NCBI GenBank assembly: GCA_034509755.1
Contig: CM067547.1
Coordinates: forward strand, 52,213,359-52,277,358
Direction: 5' to 3'
DNA from: Anisodus tanguticus
Taxonomy: Eukaryota > Streptophyta > Magnoliopsida > Solanales > Solanaceae
Length of the DNA stretch: 64,000 bases
Part shown: piece by piece, positions 44,081 to 56,394 of the stretch
Layout: every line of letters begins with the position of its first letter
How positions within the stretch are numbered: the first letter of the stretch is position 1
Translations under genes and position numbers: made by a program
The notes under the pieces: generated by a model
Databases searched by the model: none
Seen by the model: the letters and a program-made list of their open reading frames with translations, nothing else
Told to the model about the DNA's origin: nothing

Positions 44081-47000
44081 TAAACACAGGCATAAAACAA
44101 AGAAAAATCCTAATCAAATAACACTTGATCAAGAACACATATCTAGCATAAAAACAGCTTAATTTAAAACAAAAACAGATACTAGTGAAAAAAACACAAC
44201 ATGGGTCAACGTTAATTCAAGACAAAATCATGGGACAAATGAGGAAATTTTGTAAAAAAAATATTCAAGAGCTGAGGATAAAAAATGAAATTAAGTGCTG
44301 TAAAATGATAAATAATAAGTGGGATTTTATTATTTTTACCTTTTAATTGTTATTATTTCAAGAACAGAGAGATTTGCATGAAATTCAACTCTTGGAGATG
44401 TGAATGGCGTCTACTTTGGCACTTCAGGTTGAGAGAGGTGGACGTAATTAACCCTAGAAAGATTTTAATTGACCACTTTAGCGCTCAAAACTTTGAAGAA
44501 AATGTCAAACTTCCCCCTCAACCATACACGACAAACATCTCTGCCCCCTCTTCTTTTTTATTGGTTAATTTCTTTTCTCCATTAAAATATGAAATGATAG
44601 CATTTTTTATTGGCTTTCTCCCCTTTGATTTTTATTGGAGTTATCTCATTAAAATATCATTTGATTAGAACACCAGTTATATAGTGATTATAATATAAAG
44701 ATGTAATATAAATATCAATAATTATTAAATTATTTAGTGCATACATTATGTTGCTTTTGGCGAATGCTTAATTTATTGCATTAAAAATGAGATATATATG
44801 GTATAATATAAGAGTTTATGATTTACACTTGCTGTTATAACAAATACAACAACAAAACAACAATAACATACTCAGTGTAATCCACAAGTGGGGTTTGAAA
44901 ATGATAAGATTTATGCAGACCTTATCTCTACCTTTGCGGGGTAGGGAAGTTGTTTCCGATAGACAATCGGCTCAAAAGAATGTAAGTCATTGCAGGATTG
45001 CACGAAAAATAGGATAATAAAAAATAAGATACAAAACAAATGACGCAATATGGTAATACACACATAGAGTTAATGATCTACGCCATACCAAAAAAATACA
45101 ACTAAGAAAAGGAGAAGAAGAGATGAAAAGGCTAGCCCCTCACCTCTCTCCCGCATAACGCGACAAAACTCAAAAACCTACTAAACTTCTATCCTAATCC
45201 TCGATCTCCAGATCTTCCTATCTAAGGTCATGTTCTCTTCGCTGGAGCTGAGTCATATCATGTCTAATCACCCTAGTTCTTTTTCGGCCTACCACTACCT
45301 CTCCTAACTCCTGCTTTTATAATGAATAAACATATAAAAAGATGAAAACAATGATAATTTAGTCTTTAGGTATTTCATCCGATAAAGTTAATACTCATAT
45401 AAGTTATACCATGTTGGTTTCAGTACAAAATAATACCAAAATACAGTATACAATTATATCTTCTTTTTTTCACGACGTTAACCAAATGTTTTATAAAATA
45501 ATACCAATTTTCATGACGAAATTGTTTTTCAAACCCGAGCCAAACACAGTTTGTTTTGGGAGGCAACCTCACCTCTCCCCCGTGGGTTCACCCCTCAGTC
45601 CAATGTCTTGATGGCCTTTTAAGTGTCTTTCACAACAGACTCGTTGTTAAACAGCCCATCACGGGCAGAAGCCCATCTCGGCAGTGTGCAACTGCCCATC
45701 ACGGGCAGAAGTATATATGGTATATTAGGAATGTATATTGTAGTATATTGTAATGAAAATGATACCTTAATTTCTTTCACATATTGACATATTGACATAA
45801 AAGCTGGGATTTTTTTTCTCTTCGTTTTATTATTCATTAACTTACTTTTGGTCATATTAGGAATTCAATACATTCCTTTTGTGATGTTGGCTTTAAATCA
45901 ATAGGGGTCAAGTGCCTCGAAAAATAGTTGAGGACAAAGTGTACAACTCGTAAAACTTCAAGGGACCTAACTACATTTCAGTCCTTAATATGGTTTAGTG
46001 TATCAACTCTACCTTCTGGTAGGGTTTTAATTTGATAAAATGAAATCTTTATGGTCATTCACGATTTAAATAAAAAATCATACAAAGATTTCCTACGTTA
46101 TTTTCTAGCTCCTATATTATTTTCTTAATAATCTTCTATAAACAATGTCATAACAGGGATCGAACACATGGGAATTTTAATTTTTCCTAATCTTGGCCCA
46201 ACTTACTTAAGGTATATTTGGATCAAGATGAGTTAGATATAGTTTATAACTCAATCTGCTCAACACGATCCGACTTGGAATAAAACGTGGAGATTGACGT
46301 ATTTTTTTTTTATGTTATTAGCTTAAATATTTTCAAATTCACATAATCTCCGATCTCCACTTTGATTTTCTATGTTTAAGTTAATTTATACTGCATTTTG
46401 ATCCGTCATGTTACACTGTTTTGACTCAATAGTTTAGTGGCTTACTTTTGGTTCAATCAGTTAGGTTTTAAGTCAACAAATGATCATAACTCTATTCGTC
46501 TAAATTTGGATGAATTAAGCGAGTTAATTAAAATGTAAGTTTTTATTTTATTTTCTATTTATATTTGATATTTGTTTTGGGGCTCTTATTAATCTGATTT
46601 TGTGCCTATAATATTATTAATTAAAGATGAAAACACTCCTTATTAAATTTTTCATTCTCCAGATTAAAAATTTGTAATGTCTAATATAGTGTGGAGGGTT
46701 TCATAAAGATAAGTTCATAAACTTTTTGTTTGATTAGGTGTTGTAAGCAGTCTTATCCCGGAAGAGAATGCAATCCTTACTCCAAATTAATTATTTTCAC
46801 AAATTCCAAACAACTTGGACGTATTCTAGACGCTTTGTTATTCATTAAAAAAACCATTTGATCAAATATTGTTAAAACCACGGGCGGGAATTAGCCCTTG
46901 ACTGATTATATTGTCAAAACTTGACACATGATTATGGCTATGATTAGAGCATATATAGGCTGGTAATTTCTAGTAGTAATAGTGGAGTGTCAATAGGTAG

Positions 47001-48732
47001 GTTAAAATAGAATTAATTAATAAATGTGTGAGTCCAAAGAATACTTTGGCAGAGATTGGTTATAGTAAGATAGGCTATAACACATCCCGTCCAACTCTTA
47101 CATATTTAGTCGAACTTTTAGATGACTGAATTGAATAGTTAAAATGGAATTAAAGACAACCCTGTGTAATAAGATTTCGCTATGTTTTCGAGGTTCGATT
47201 CGTGGAAAAAAGAGATCACAAAGGATCTATTATATCCAATCTTACCCTGCATTTCTGCAATAAGTTGTTTTCGCGGTTCGAACCCGTAATATTTCGGTCA
47301 CATGATGTCAACTTATCAGCAACTTTACATATAAAAAATGACTTAGTTAATAAATAAGTGAATTATTAACTCGTTCAAATTTGATCGGGTTGGACAAATC
47401 ATATTTTTTTGCTAATTTGGTCACCCCTAAGAACCAAACATGATTAGTGGTGGAGCCATATGTAATAAGGTGATTCAACAGAATTCTCTTTGTGGAAAAT
47501 ATACTGTCAAATTAACTAAACACAAGAAAAATAGAAATTTTAGTAAACACAAGAAAAATATAAACATAAATCTTTTTGTATTTTAAATTTCCTAAACACA
47601 AGAAAAATATAAACTCAAATTTAGTTGTGGCTTTTTAATATTTCCCTAAATCTCCTTGAATTTTTTTTTGGCTCTCCCCATTTGAACATGACATAGATTA
47701 AGTAAGATTGTACATAGATCTCTTTAGTGATGCAACGGCTTATATCATCGTGCACCATTTGACCCATTGACAAGCTTTTGACATCCTTAGTCATTTTTCG
47801 TTTGTGTAAATAATATTTACGCTGTTAAATCATTTATAAGTAAGTTATCTTAATGTGTGATTTTGATTTTGATAGAAATACGTAGTAGTTTAGTAGGTTG
47901 ATTACTTGAACTTTTACTTTGTTGATTCGGGTTTGAATCTCTACTTTATAATCCCCTTCCCATTTCTTCTTTCCCTACCCCCTATGTAATAAAAATAATT
48001 TTTTTTAAAATAAAAAATAATATGTGATTTAAAAAATTTTGAAAATAAAATATGTTATCTACAATAACGTGTAAAGATAATTTGAGGATGTAAAATTATT
48101 TTACGTTGACAGTGTATATTACTTAAACTCAGATAATATATAAGAGTATAGATGGATTCATAAAAAAAAATCTAAATTTCGATGTTATACTACTTTAAAG
48201 GTAGAGTTTTTTTAAGATTCAAACTCGAAACTTTTAATTTAGATTAAAGTAATTTGACAATTATAACTCTCTATGTGCCTCTCTAGAATATAAATTCATA
48301 TACCCATTTTCTTCCTCTCTGAACAGTTGTCCTTTTGGAACTATTTCCTTTATTTTATTGAGCACTTTGGTCCTCTTTTTCTCCTTGTTCTACAAGAAAT
48401 TTCTTCTTCTAAACAACCCTCGCCCCCTCTCCCCAAAACACCATATAATATTGACAAAAAACATTACTTATATAAATTGTCCCTGCATTCTAATCCTCAT
48501 CTCCAAGTTCTCATATAATTTATTTGTTGATCATTTCTTGCAAATTCCAACTACTTCTGGTCAAGAGCAGCAATAAAGAAAAAAATTAAGATACAGTTTC
48601 CTTCTCCTTTAATTTACTCATAAAATAATATGAAAGCTAAACTCTTTTCTCCGTTATTATTTATTGTTTTTCATAAACTTCTTCATCATTTTCAGGCTTT
48701 AATTTGTTTTGGTTTTAATTTTCTACAGAAAG
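44081..48732. other. Long gene-free AT-rich stretch
   Basis: No gene is seen over 4.6 kb. It contains a SINE (44830-45010) and an 18-bp repeat gcccatcacgggcagaag at about 45654 and 45694. At 47160-47340, two tRNA-like B-box phrases (gaggttcgattcgtgg and gcggttcgaacccgt) suggest decayed SINE copies. A 13-bp unit (aacacaagaaaaa) is repeated around 47519-47610. The remaining ORFs are short and composition-driven. Confidence 0.6.
44830..45010 (+). mobile_element. SINE
   Basis: A caacaacaaaacaacaataa run is followed by catactcagtgtaatccaca, agtggggtttgaaa, a gcagaccttatctctacctt segment, and ggttgtttccgatagac in slightly decayed form. This is a common dispersed SINE type in Solanaceae. Confidence 0.55.
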
Positions 48733-49570
48733 TGTGGATTACAACAATAGCAGGAAACGGAAAGTAAGTATATATTACAAATTGCTAGAAAGAATAAACT
48801 AAGGATTACAACAAACTGGAATCAAGAACGTTACAAACTCTTTGTGATTTGCTAAGTCGAGTGATGACACTCTGTCTTTAAGATAAAATTGCCCTGTATA
48901 TATCATTTTACGTTGTCGGGCAATAGTCTCCCAAGATACAACAAGAACTTAACAAATGAGCAAAGAAAATTCAAGTGTTACTCTTGAAGAACTTTGAATA
49001 TAATAAACTTGCTAGAGAGGAAGAAGGAGATTTCAGAAAATTCTGTGAGTATTTCTAAGTGTTGAACAATTGAGCCAAATGCCTCAATTTATAGTGTAAG
49101 GAGATGACCCCTCAACTAGCCAACTAATGACATTCAATAGCCATGTAATGACACTTATTGAGGGGTTACATTCAGCCAAATAATGGTTGAATTCATGTGC
49201 CAAATAATGGAGAATCAATTCTCCAAAACCAACCCAAAAGTCAGAACTTTCCATCTTCCTGTCGAAGCATTCTGCCTCCGAAGCGCCGCGGCTCTGCGAA
49301 TTAGCGTCGCGGCTCCAGTGGCTGAGCACCCAATTAACGTTGCGGCGCTCCGGTGCCTCGACTCCGACGGGGCTGCGTCGCGGCCCTTCGCGGTGATTTC
49401 TGACTCGTTTCATCTTACACTTTGTACACTTCTTCCTTCATTTACCAACGTGAAATACTTGGCACTACGTGTGCACGTGTGTCGAAACGACGATTCCGAC
49501 GTGCGGGCCCCCAATTGTGTGAGTCATAAATAATGGGATAAACTTAATTCCACATTAGTAAATTTCCAAA
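48733..49570 (-). repeat. 3' LTR of the minus-strand copia element
   Basis: This is about 838 bp, from tgtggattac to aatttccaaa on the plus strand. It matches the LTRs at 55468 and 61189 in reverse, including gggcaatagtctcccaagat, the tttatagtg TATA complement and the GC-rich cluster at 49281-49390. Confidence 0.8.
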
Positions 49571-52500
49571 TCTCCCATCTTGAAAGAGATTTTGGCGCAC
49601 TCACATGGTTCCTTTTTCTAGCAATCTTTCAGTGGACCGATGTTGCATCTGGATAGGTAGTTTCCACTTTGAACTTTCCATAGTTGAATACCAGCAGACT
49701 TACTTACAATTTCCCTTACTTTGTTCTTCGTAATGTTTTGTCCGTTGTGGCCATGGACACTTCTTGGATTCTTAAGTGCGTTAATTTGAGGCGGTCTGTC
49801 CTCGCACTTAAATAGGTGGTCTCCTACAAGGTATCCTGCTATACCCCACTTTACAAGTGGTGGAAACCATTAAAAGTTTCCCCAAACCTAACCTCAACTG
49901 TTGAGGATCATTAAAGGTTTTGGAAACTTAACATTTACCCACACTGCAGATAACACTTAACGTCTATCGCAGGAACGACTTTGGATTGATATTTCTTTAC
50001 ATAAATCACTATCCGAAGTGCTCATGCTTCCACCGAAGCGCTCAACTGAACATTTACAGCTTAGTTTTCCCATTGAACCTAATTCCTGGGATCTCCAGTC
50101 AGTAAGGTTGGGTTACCACCGTATTGGTCCTTAAGCTTGGGTTTTAAGCCCATTCTCCTAGACAGAAAGAACATCTGATCTTTTGGTAAGCCCTTTATCA
50201 GTGGGTCCACTATATTATCCTTTGATTTTATGTAATCAATGGATATTATACCCGTGGTGATCGGCTGCCTAACGGTCTTATGTCTCCGTCGAATATGACG
50301 AAACTTGTCGTTGTACATAGAACTCCGTGCCTTTTCTAGAGCCGGCTGACTGTAGTAGTGGATCAGTACAGAAGGTACGGGTTTGTCCCAACAAGGGACA
50401 TTCTCTAATAAGTCGTGAAGCCACTCAACTTCTTCTCCTGCTTTGTCTAAAGCGATAAACTCTGATTCTATCGTGGATCGCGCGATGCAAGTTTGCTTAG
50501 AGAATTTTCAAGACACAGCCCCACTACCCATTGTAAATATATACCTACTGGTGGACTTGGTGTTCTCTATATCAGATATTCAGTTTGCATCACTGTACCC
50601 CTCTAGTACAGCTGGATATCTCGAATAATGCAACCCATAAGTTAGCGTGTATTTCAGGTATCGTAGTACCCGATTCAACGCCTTCCAATGATCATTACTC
50701 AGATTACGGGTAAACCTAGCCAACTTGTTGATTGTATAAGCAATATCAGGTCGGGTGCAGTTTGTTATATACATCAAACTTCCAATCACTTGTGCATATT
50801 GCTCCTAGTATACGGGTGCACCACAATTTTTATCAAGATTTTGATTTCTATCCAGTGGTGACTTCATAGGCGAACTGTAAAACATCTTAAACTTTCTCAA
50901 CACATCCTCGATGTAGTGAGACTGAGATAAGACCAGTCCATCAGACGTCTTAGAGATCTTTATCCCTAAGATGACATCTGTGATACCCATATCCTTCATG
51001 TCGAAGCATTGTTTCAACATGTTCTTAGTATCTATGATCAAGCTAGGAATGCTCCATGTGATCAACATGTCATTTAAGTACATGCATATCATGACGAACG
51101 AGTCAGAGTTACCTTTCGTGTACACATATTTGTCACATTCATTAATAGAGAAACCCTTCGATAGTAGAGTACTATCAAATTTTTTCGTGCTATTGCTTCG
51201 AGGCTTGTTTAAGCCCGTACAGAGATTTGACAAGTCGACAGACTTTCTTCTCTTACCCTGGAACGACACACCCCTCGGGTTGTTCCATATAGATTTCTTC
51301 TTCCAAATCACTATTTAGGAAGGCTGTCTTAACGTCTATTTGATGTATCTCAAGGTCATGCTACGCTGCAATCGCAATGAATACTCGTATGGACATCATC
51401 CTAGATATCGGGGAGTACGTGTCAAAATAGTCAAGGCCTTCCTTTTGCCGATAGCCCTTGACTACCAACCTGGCCTTGTATTTATCTATAGACCCATCGG
51501 CTTTATACTTCCGTTTGAGTATCTACTTACTACCCAACGGTTTATTTCCCGGAGGAAGATCAACCAACTCCCAAGTATGGTTATGCAGGATGGAGTCTAT
51601 TTCACTCTTAATAGCTTCTTTCCAGAGTGGTGCCTCTGGAGTTGACAATGCTTCAGCAATTGTCCTTGGTTCATCATTAACCATATAAGCTACAAAGTCA
51701 GGACCGAAGGATTTATCCTTCCTGGCCCTTTTACTTCGCCTTGGTTCCATCTCTGGAGTCTCCAAGTTCTGAGAATCTGGAACACTAGTTTTCGGATATT
51801 CAGCCACTAAGAAGTCCACTAGATCTGAACCATCTAGATTCGGGCAGTCAATGACTCCTGGTTCCTGAGAGCTTTGTTTATAACTTTTTTTGCGATAGGT
51901 TATGCCTTTTTCCTTTCTAGGAAAAGTATCCTCAAAGAATTGAGCATTCCTTGATTCCATTATTGTACCCCCGTGGATATCTGGAATATCTGACTTATGC
52001 ACTAAGAAGCGATAAGCACTACTGTTATTTGCATATCCGATGAAAATACAATCTACAGTCTTAGGCCCAATTTTGACTTGCTTTGGCTTGGGCACTACGA
52101 CCTTTGCCAAACAACCCCGCACCTTTAAATATTTATAGGTGAGTTTCTTTCCTTTCCATGATTCATATGGAGCTTTGTCCTTACCCTTATGTGGGACTCT
52201 GTTAAGAATCGTATTAGCGGTAAGGACGGCTTCTCCCCACATGTTTTGGGGAAAACTGGAATTGATGAGCAATGCATTCATCATTTTCTTCAATGTGCGG
52301 TTCTTGTGTTCTACAATACCGTTCGACTGAGGTGAGTATGAAGCTGTCTTTTGATGAACAATGCCCGATTCGGCACAATATTCCTCAAACAGCGCTACGT
52401 ATTCTCCCCCTCTATCGCTACGAATGGATTTAATCTGCATGCTAAGTTGGTTTTCAACTTCTGCTTTGTAACGTCGGAACACTTCAAAGGTTTCATCTTT

Positions 52501-54288
52501 ACTTTTCAACAAGTAAAGGTAACAACACATTGTGCTATCATCAATGAATGTCATAAAGTACTTGTTCCTTCCCCTAGTTTGTGCAAACTTCAAATCACAT
52601 ATATCTGTGTGAATAAGTTCTAGAGGAGAAGTATTCCTTTCGACGGATCGAAAAAGAATCTTTGTGAGTTTTGCCTCTATGCACACCTCACACTTATGTT
52701 AAGGGTTTACGTCGAAAGACGGCAACAACTCCAACTTAACCAACCTTTGGATGGACTTATAGTTAACATGCCATAATCTATGATGCCATAAATTAGAGGA
52801 CTCAAGCAAGTAAGAAGAAGCTTCAATATCATTTCTTGCACGTATTACAGACATGGCGTTAAATTTGAAGAGGCCTTCACAGACGAAACCTCTTCCCATA
52901 AAAGTTCCATTCTTGGTGATTACAAACTTATTGGACTCAAATACTAGCCTAAAACTAGCATTAACCAATAAATGACCTGAAATTAAATTTCTCCTAATTT
53001 TAGGGACATGCATCACCTCCTTCAGAGTGAGCTCCTTTCCATAAGTCATATTCAAGACTACATTTCCTACCCCCAGCATGTCATAGGAAGCGTTGTTACC
53101 CATGAACAACTTCTTGTTTGTAACTGGTGTATAAGTGGAGAAGGCATCTCTATTGGAACAAATGTGTCTGGTAGCACCTGTGTCCATCCAGCATTGCATG
53201 AGATTCTCAACAAGGTTTACTTCAAGCACCACCGCCGAGAACTCCTCAATCATGTCGTCAAGAAGCGTGTCTTTGACGATGTTAGCATGTGCCTTGCCTT
53301 TGGCCTTGGCCTTCTCTTGTTGCTCAGTCTTGAGCTTGCGGCAGTCCTTATCATGTGACCAGGTTTCCCACAGTGGTGGCAATTTTCGTTGAACTTCTCC
53401 GCCGCTTGGGTCTTGCCGTCTTTCTGGAACTTGCACTTCTTGCTTAGGTTCCCTTTGGCCTCAGCCAGATTTACCTTTGCCTCAGCGGGTTGTTTTTCCC
53501 TCGGCAAAACCCTCTTATTATCTTTATGAATCTGGAGTTTGATAATAAGTTCCTCAAATGTCATTTCCTTTGTCTTGAGTTTTAAGTAACTCATAAACTC
53601 ATTCCACGAGGGAGGTAACTTCTCAATCAGTGATGCAACCAAAAACTGCTCATTTGGTTTCATACCTTCCAAATCCAGGTGATGTAGAATCATTTGGAAT
53701 TCCTGGACTTGGGACATCACTGTTTTACTATCCACCATTTGAAATTTTAGGAATTTCCCAATGATGAATTTCTTTGTACCAGCATCTTGTGTGTTGTACT
53801 TCTTCTGCAGCTTCTCCCATAACTCTTTTGCGGTGCCTACGGTGCAATACACCGTGTAGAGTGGGTCTGACAGGCAGTTCAAAATATAGTTCTTACACAT
53901 GAAATCACTATGACTCCATGCATCAAGAACGATCTTCATGCCATTTATGACATGGATACCTTGGCCCCCTTCAGTCGTTTCAGTAGGCGAAAGGTCCATT
54001 TCATCTCCAGCTTGTGGAGGATCTTCTGTTAGGAAATGAGCCATTCCCATAACAGTCAGATAAAATAACATCTTCTACTGCCATCTCTTGAAGTTGGAGC
54101 CCATGAACTTTTCTGGGCGTTCATGGTGGAATCCAGAAGGTAGAGGAACTGTAACATTCCTTTGAGCAGCAGGAAATGCGTTGGATGTGCCTTGAGAAGC
54201 AGTGAAGGCATTGGATGTGCCTTGAGCAGCATTGGGGAAGGCAGAGGGGTTGCTTTGAGTAGCAGCAGCAGTATCGAAACGAGTTGTT
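48733..54288 (-). mobile_element. Copia element, minus strand, 5'-truncated
   Basis: From right to left: gag (54200-53300), CCHC knuckle (CHHCGKPGHMI), protease (CWMDTGATRHICSN), pre-integrase (LWHHRLWHVNYKSIQRLV), integrase (LELIHTDICDLKFAQTRG, then SPQSNGIVEHKNRTL, 52650-52150), RT (51650-50800, with the active-site box decayed to MYLNDM), RNase H tail (50560-50080) and the 3' LTR. The copy ends abruptly at 54288 within the first codons of gag, so 5' LTR, primer site and start codon are missing. Several frameshifts make it inactive. It is the same family as the element at 55468-62033, in opposite orientation. Confidence 0.9.
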
Positions 54289-55467
54289 AAAAGGGATTTA
54301 GTTTATGTACACTGACAAAATGACAATTCAGTAATAGATTATCAATCTTTCATGTGTTATTAATCTCACATATTATGGACAAGTTGTTGCTATGTGATCA
54401 GAAGGTCATGGGTTCAAACTGTGGAAACAAGCTCTTGCCGAAATGCAGGACAAGACTTGTTGCGTACAATAAACTCTTGTGGTCCGGCCTTTCCCGGACT
54501 CGGCGCATAGCGGGAGCTTAATACACCGTGTTGTCATTTTTATTATGGACAATTATTTGTAAAAAAAGTTTCGAATGTATTTAGTATTTGAAGTTCATAC
54601 TTAGTACACCTCAACTGTTTCATCAAGTACCTGTTATCTTCCCCACCAGTGCATGTCCGAGTAACTCAGAAAACTAAAATTGAGGCAGAAGGGAAAGAAT
54701 CACTTGACTTTTTTGCCTCTACCGGATATACCACGTACTTCATTTTGACCGTTAGCCCACGCTCTTTCTGTTGAAAAAATTATATACCAAGAACACAAAA
54801 TATACGAAGAAGAACACAAAGATGAATGTTTGATAATATGAACAACAAACGCATAATTGGAGGCTTGAAACACGTGCAATACGCTTTTCTAACAGCGATA
54901 TTTGCTCCCTCTCCTCTACGAGATTGCTATGGAATTGTAAGCAAATAATTTTAATGGATATGACAAGCCTTTGAATTCTGCACTAAGCAAATAGTGAAGA
55001 AATTCATCTAAAAAAGCAAGAATTCTCAATTTGATCTTTTTGAAATTGGAGAAAAAGAGTATTTTGTAAAAAGAAAAAAAAAATTGCACAGAAGAAATTT
55101 TATGTTAGAAATCATGAGAAGTTGGCTTTAAATAAAATTGGTGGAAGCCAAAGAAGGAAAGAACATATCTTTTCACTTAAAAAACATCTTTTCATTTAAA
55201 ATATTTAATTTTATTTAAAAAAAATTCCAACACTTTCACTTTTCAAACATACAACTTTATCAAGCCCAAAATTTGGACTCAGCAGAATCAAACCTAAATG
55301 CAATAACAGATATACACACTTCACACAAATCACGAGAAAAGGAAGACAAACGGAGAAAATGATAACCCGATGTGATCAAATGTTCATCTTAACAAGAGCT
55401 TTAAGTAGTAGTTGTGATGAACAATCATTAATTCTCAGCTTGTTAGTAACGCAAGAACTTATAAATA
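54289..55467. other. Spacer between the two inverted copia copies
   Basis: No gene is seen. It holds the SINE at 54370-54545 and a second SINE-like fragment at 54600-54730 (tcaactgtttcatcaagtac, then ccaccagtgcatgtccgag). The remaining sequence is AT-rich. Confidence 0.6.
54370..54545 (+). mobile_element. tRNA-derived SINE
   Basis: A B-box-like ggtcatgggttcaaactgtg is followed by the characteristic body: cttgccgaaatgcagg, tgcgtacaataaactcttgt, ggtccggcctttcccggact and cgcatagcgggagcttaata. The 5' A-box portion is degraded. Confidence 0.7.
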
Positions 55468-56394
55468 TGGTTGAAAATTTACTAATGTGGAATTAAGTTT
55501 ATTCCATTATTTATGACTCGAACAATTGGGGACCCGCACGTCGGAAACGTCGTTTTCACACACGTACACACGTAATGCCAAGTATCGCAAATTTCATTAG
55601 TAAAAAAGATATTGGTACGTAAGTAATACGTTTGAGACATTGAATGATGGACGGTTATTGGCCAAATGACAAGTATTCCACGTTGGTAAACAAAGGAAGA
55701 AGTGTAAAATGAAACGAGTCGGAAATCGTCGTAGAGCCGTGAAGGGCCGCGACGCAACACCCGCGGCGCCCCCATGGTAGTGTTGCGACGCTAAATGGTG
55801 GTTTGGGCTACCGGAGCCGAGGAGCCGCGATGCTAATTCACAGAGTCGCGGCGCTTCGGAGGCAGAATGCTGCGACGGGAAGATGGAAAATTCTGACTTT
55901 TGGGCTGGTTTTGGAGCATTGAATCTCCATTATTTGGCACATGAATTCAACAATTATTTGGCTGAATGTAACCCTTCAATAAATGTCATTATATGGCTAT
56001 TGAAGGTCATTAGTTGGCTAGTTGAGGGGTCATTTCCTTACACTATAAATTGAGGCCTTTGGCTAAATTGTTCAACACTTAGAAATTTTCTGAAATCTTC
56101 TTCTTCATCTCTAGCAAGTTTTCTATGTTCAAAGTTCTTCAAGAATAACACTTGAGTTTCCTTTGATCATTTGTTAGTTGTTGTTGTATCTTGGGAGACT
56201 ATTGCCCACGAACGGAAAAGGATATATACGGGGCAATCTTGTCTTAAAGACAGAGTGTCATCACTCGACTCAACAAATCACAAGGAGTTTATAATCGTTC
56301 TTATTTCCAGTTTGTTGTAATGTTGAGTAGTTTATCCTTTCTAGCATTTGTAATATTTATTTACTTCCCGTTTTCTACAATTGTTGTACCCACA
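55468..56394 (+). repeat. 5' LTR of the plus-strand copia element
   Basis: This is about 927 bp, from tggttgaaaatttactaatg to ttgttgtacccaca. It contains the GC-rich cluster at 55733-55865, a TATA box (ctataaat, 56043-56050) and the cttaaagacagagtgtcatc phrase near the transcript start region. No canonical initiator-Met primer site follows; the next bases are attttaagacaagattg. Confidence 0.8.
56043..56050 (+). promoter_or_regulatory. TATA box in the copia 5' LTR
   Basis: ctataaat lies in an otherwise conserved stretch (ttacactataaattgagg) that is also kept in the 3' LTR near 61698 and, reversed, at about 49090. Conservation in all three LTRs supports a promoter role. Confidence 0.6.

Noticed and set aside
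44378..44668. 96-codon ORF upstream of the MUSTANG region
   Set aside because: No domain; composition matches the surrounding AT-rich DNA, and no splice or promoter support was seen.
47160..47340. Possible tRNA genes (B-box-like ggttcgaaccc words)
   Set aside because: No A-box at the right distance and no cloverleaf could be built by eye; decayed SINEs explain them better.
49183..49533. 116-codon plus-strand ORF with an Ala/Arg-rich centre
   Set aside because: It lies wholly within the 3' LTR of the minus copia element and crosses the GC-rich cluster; length comes from composition.
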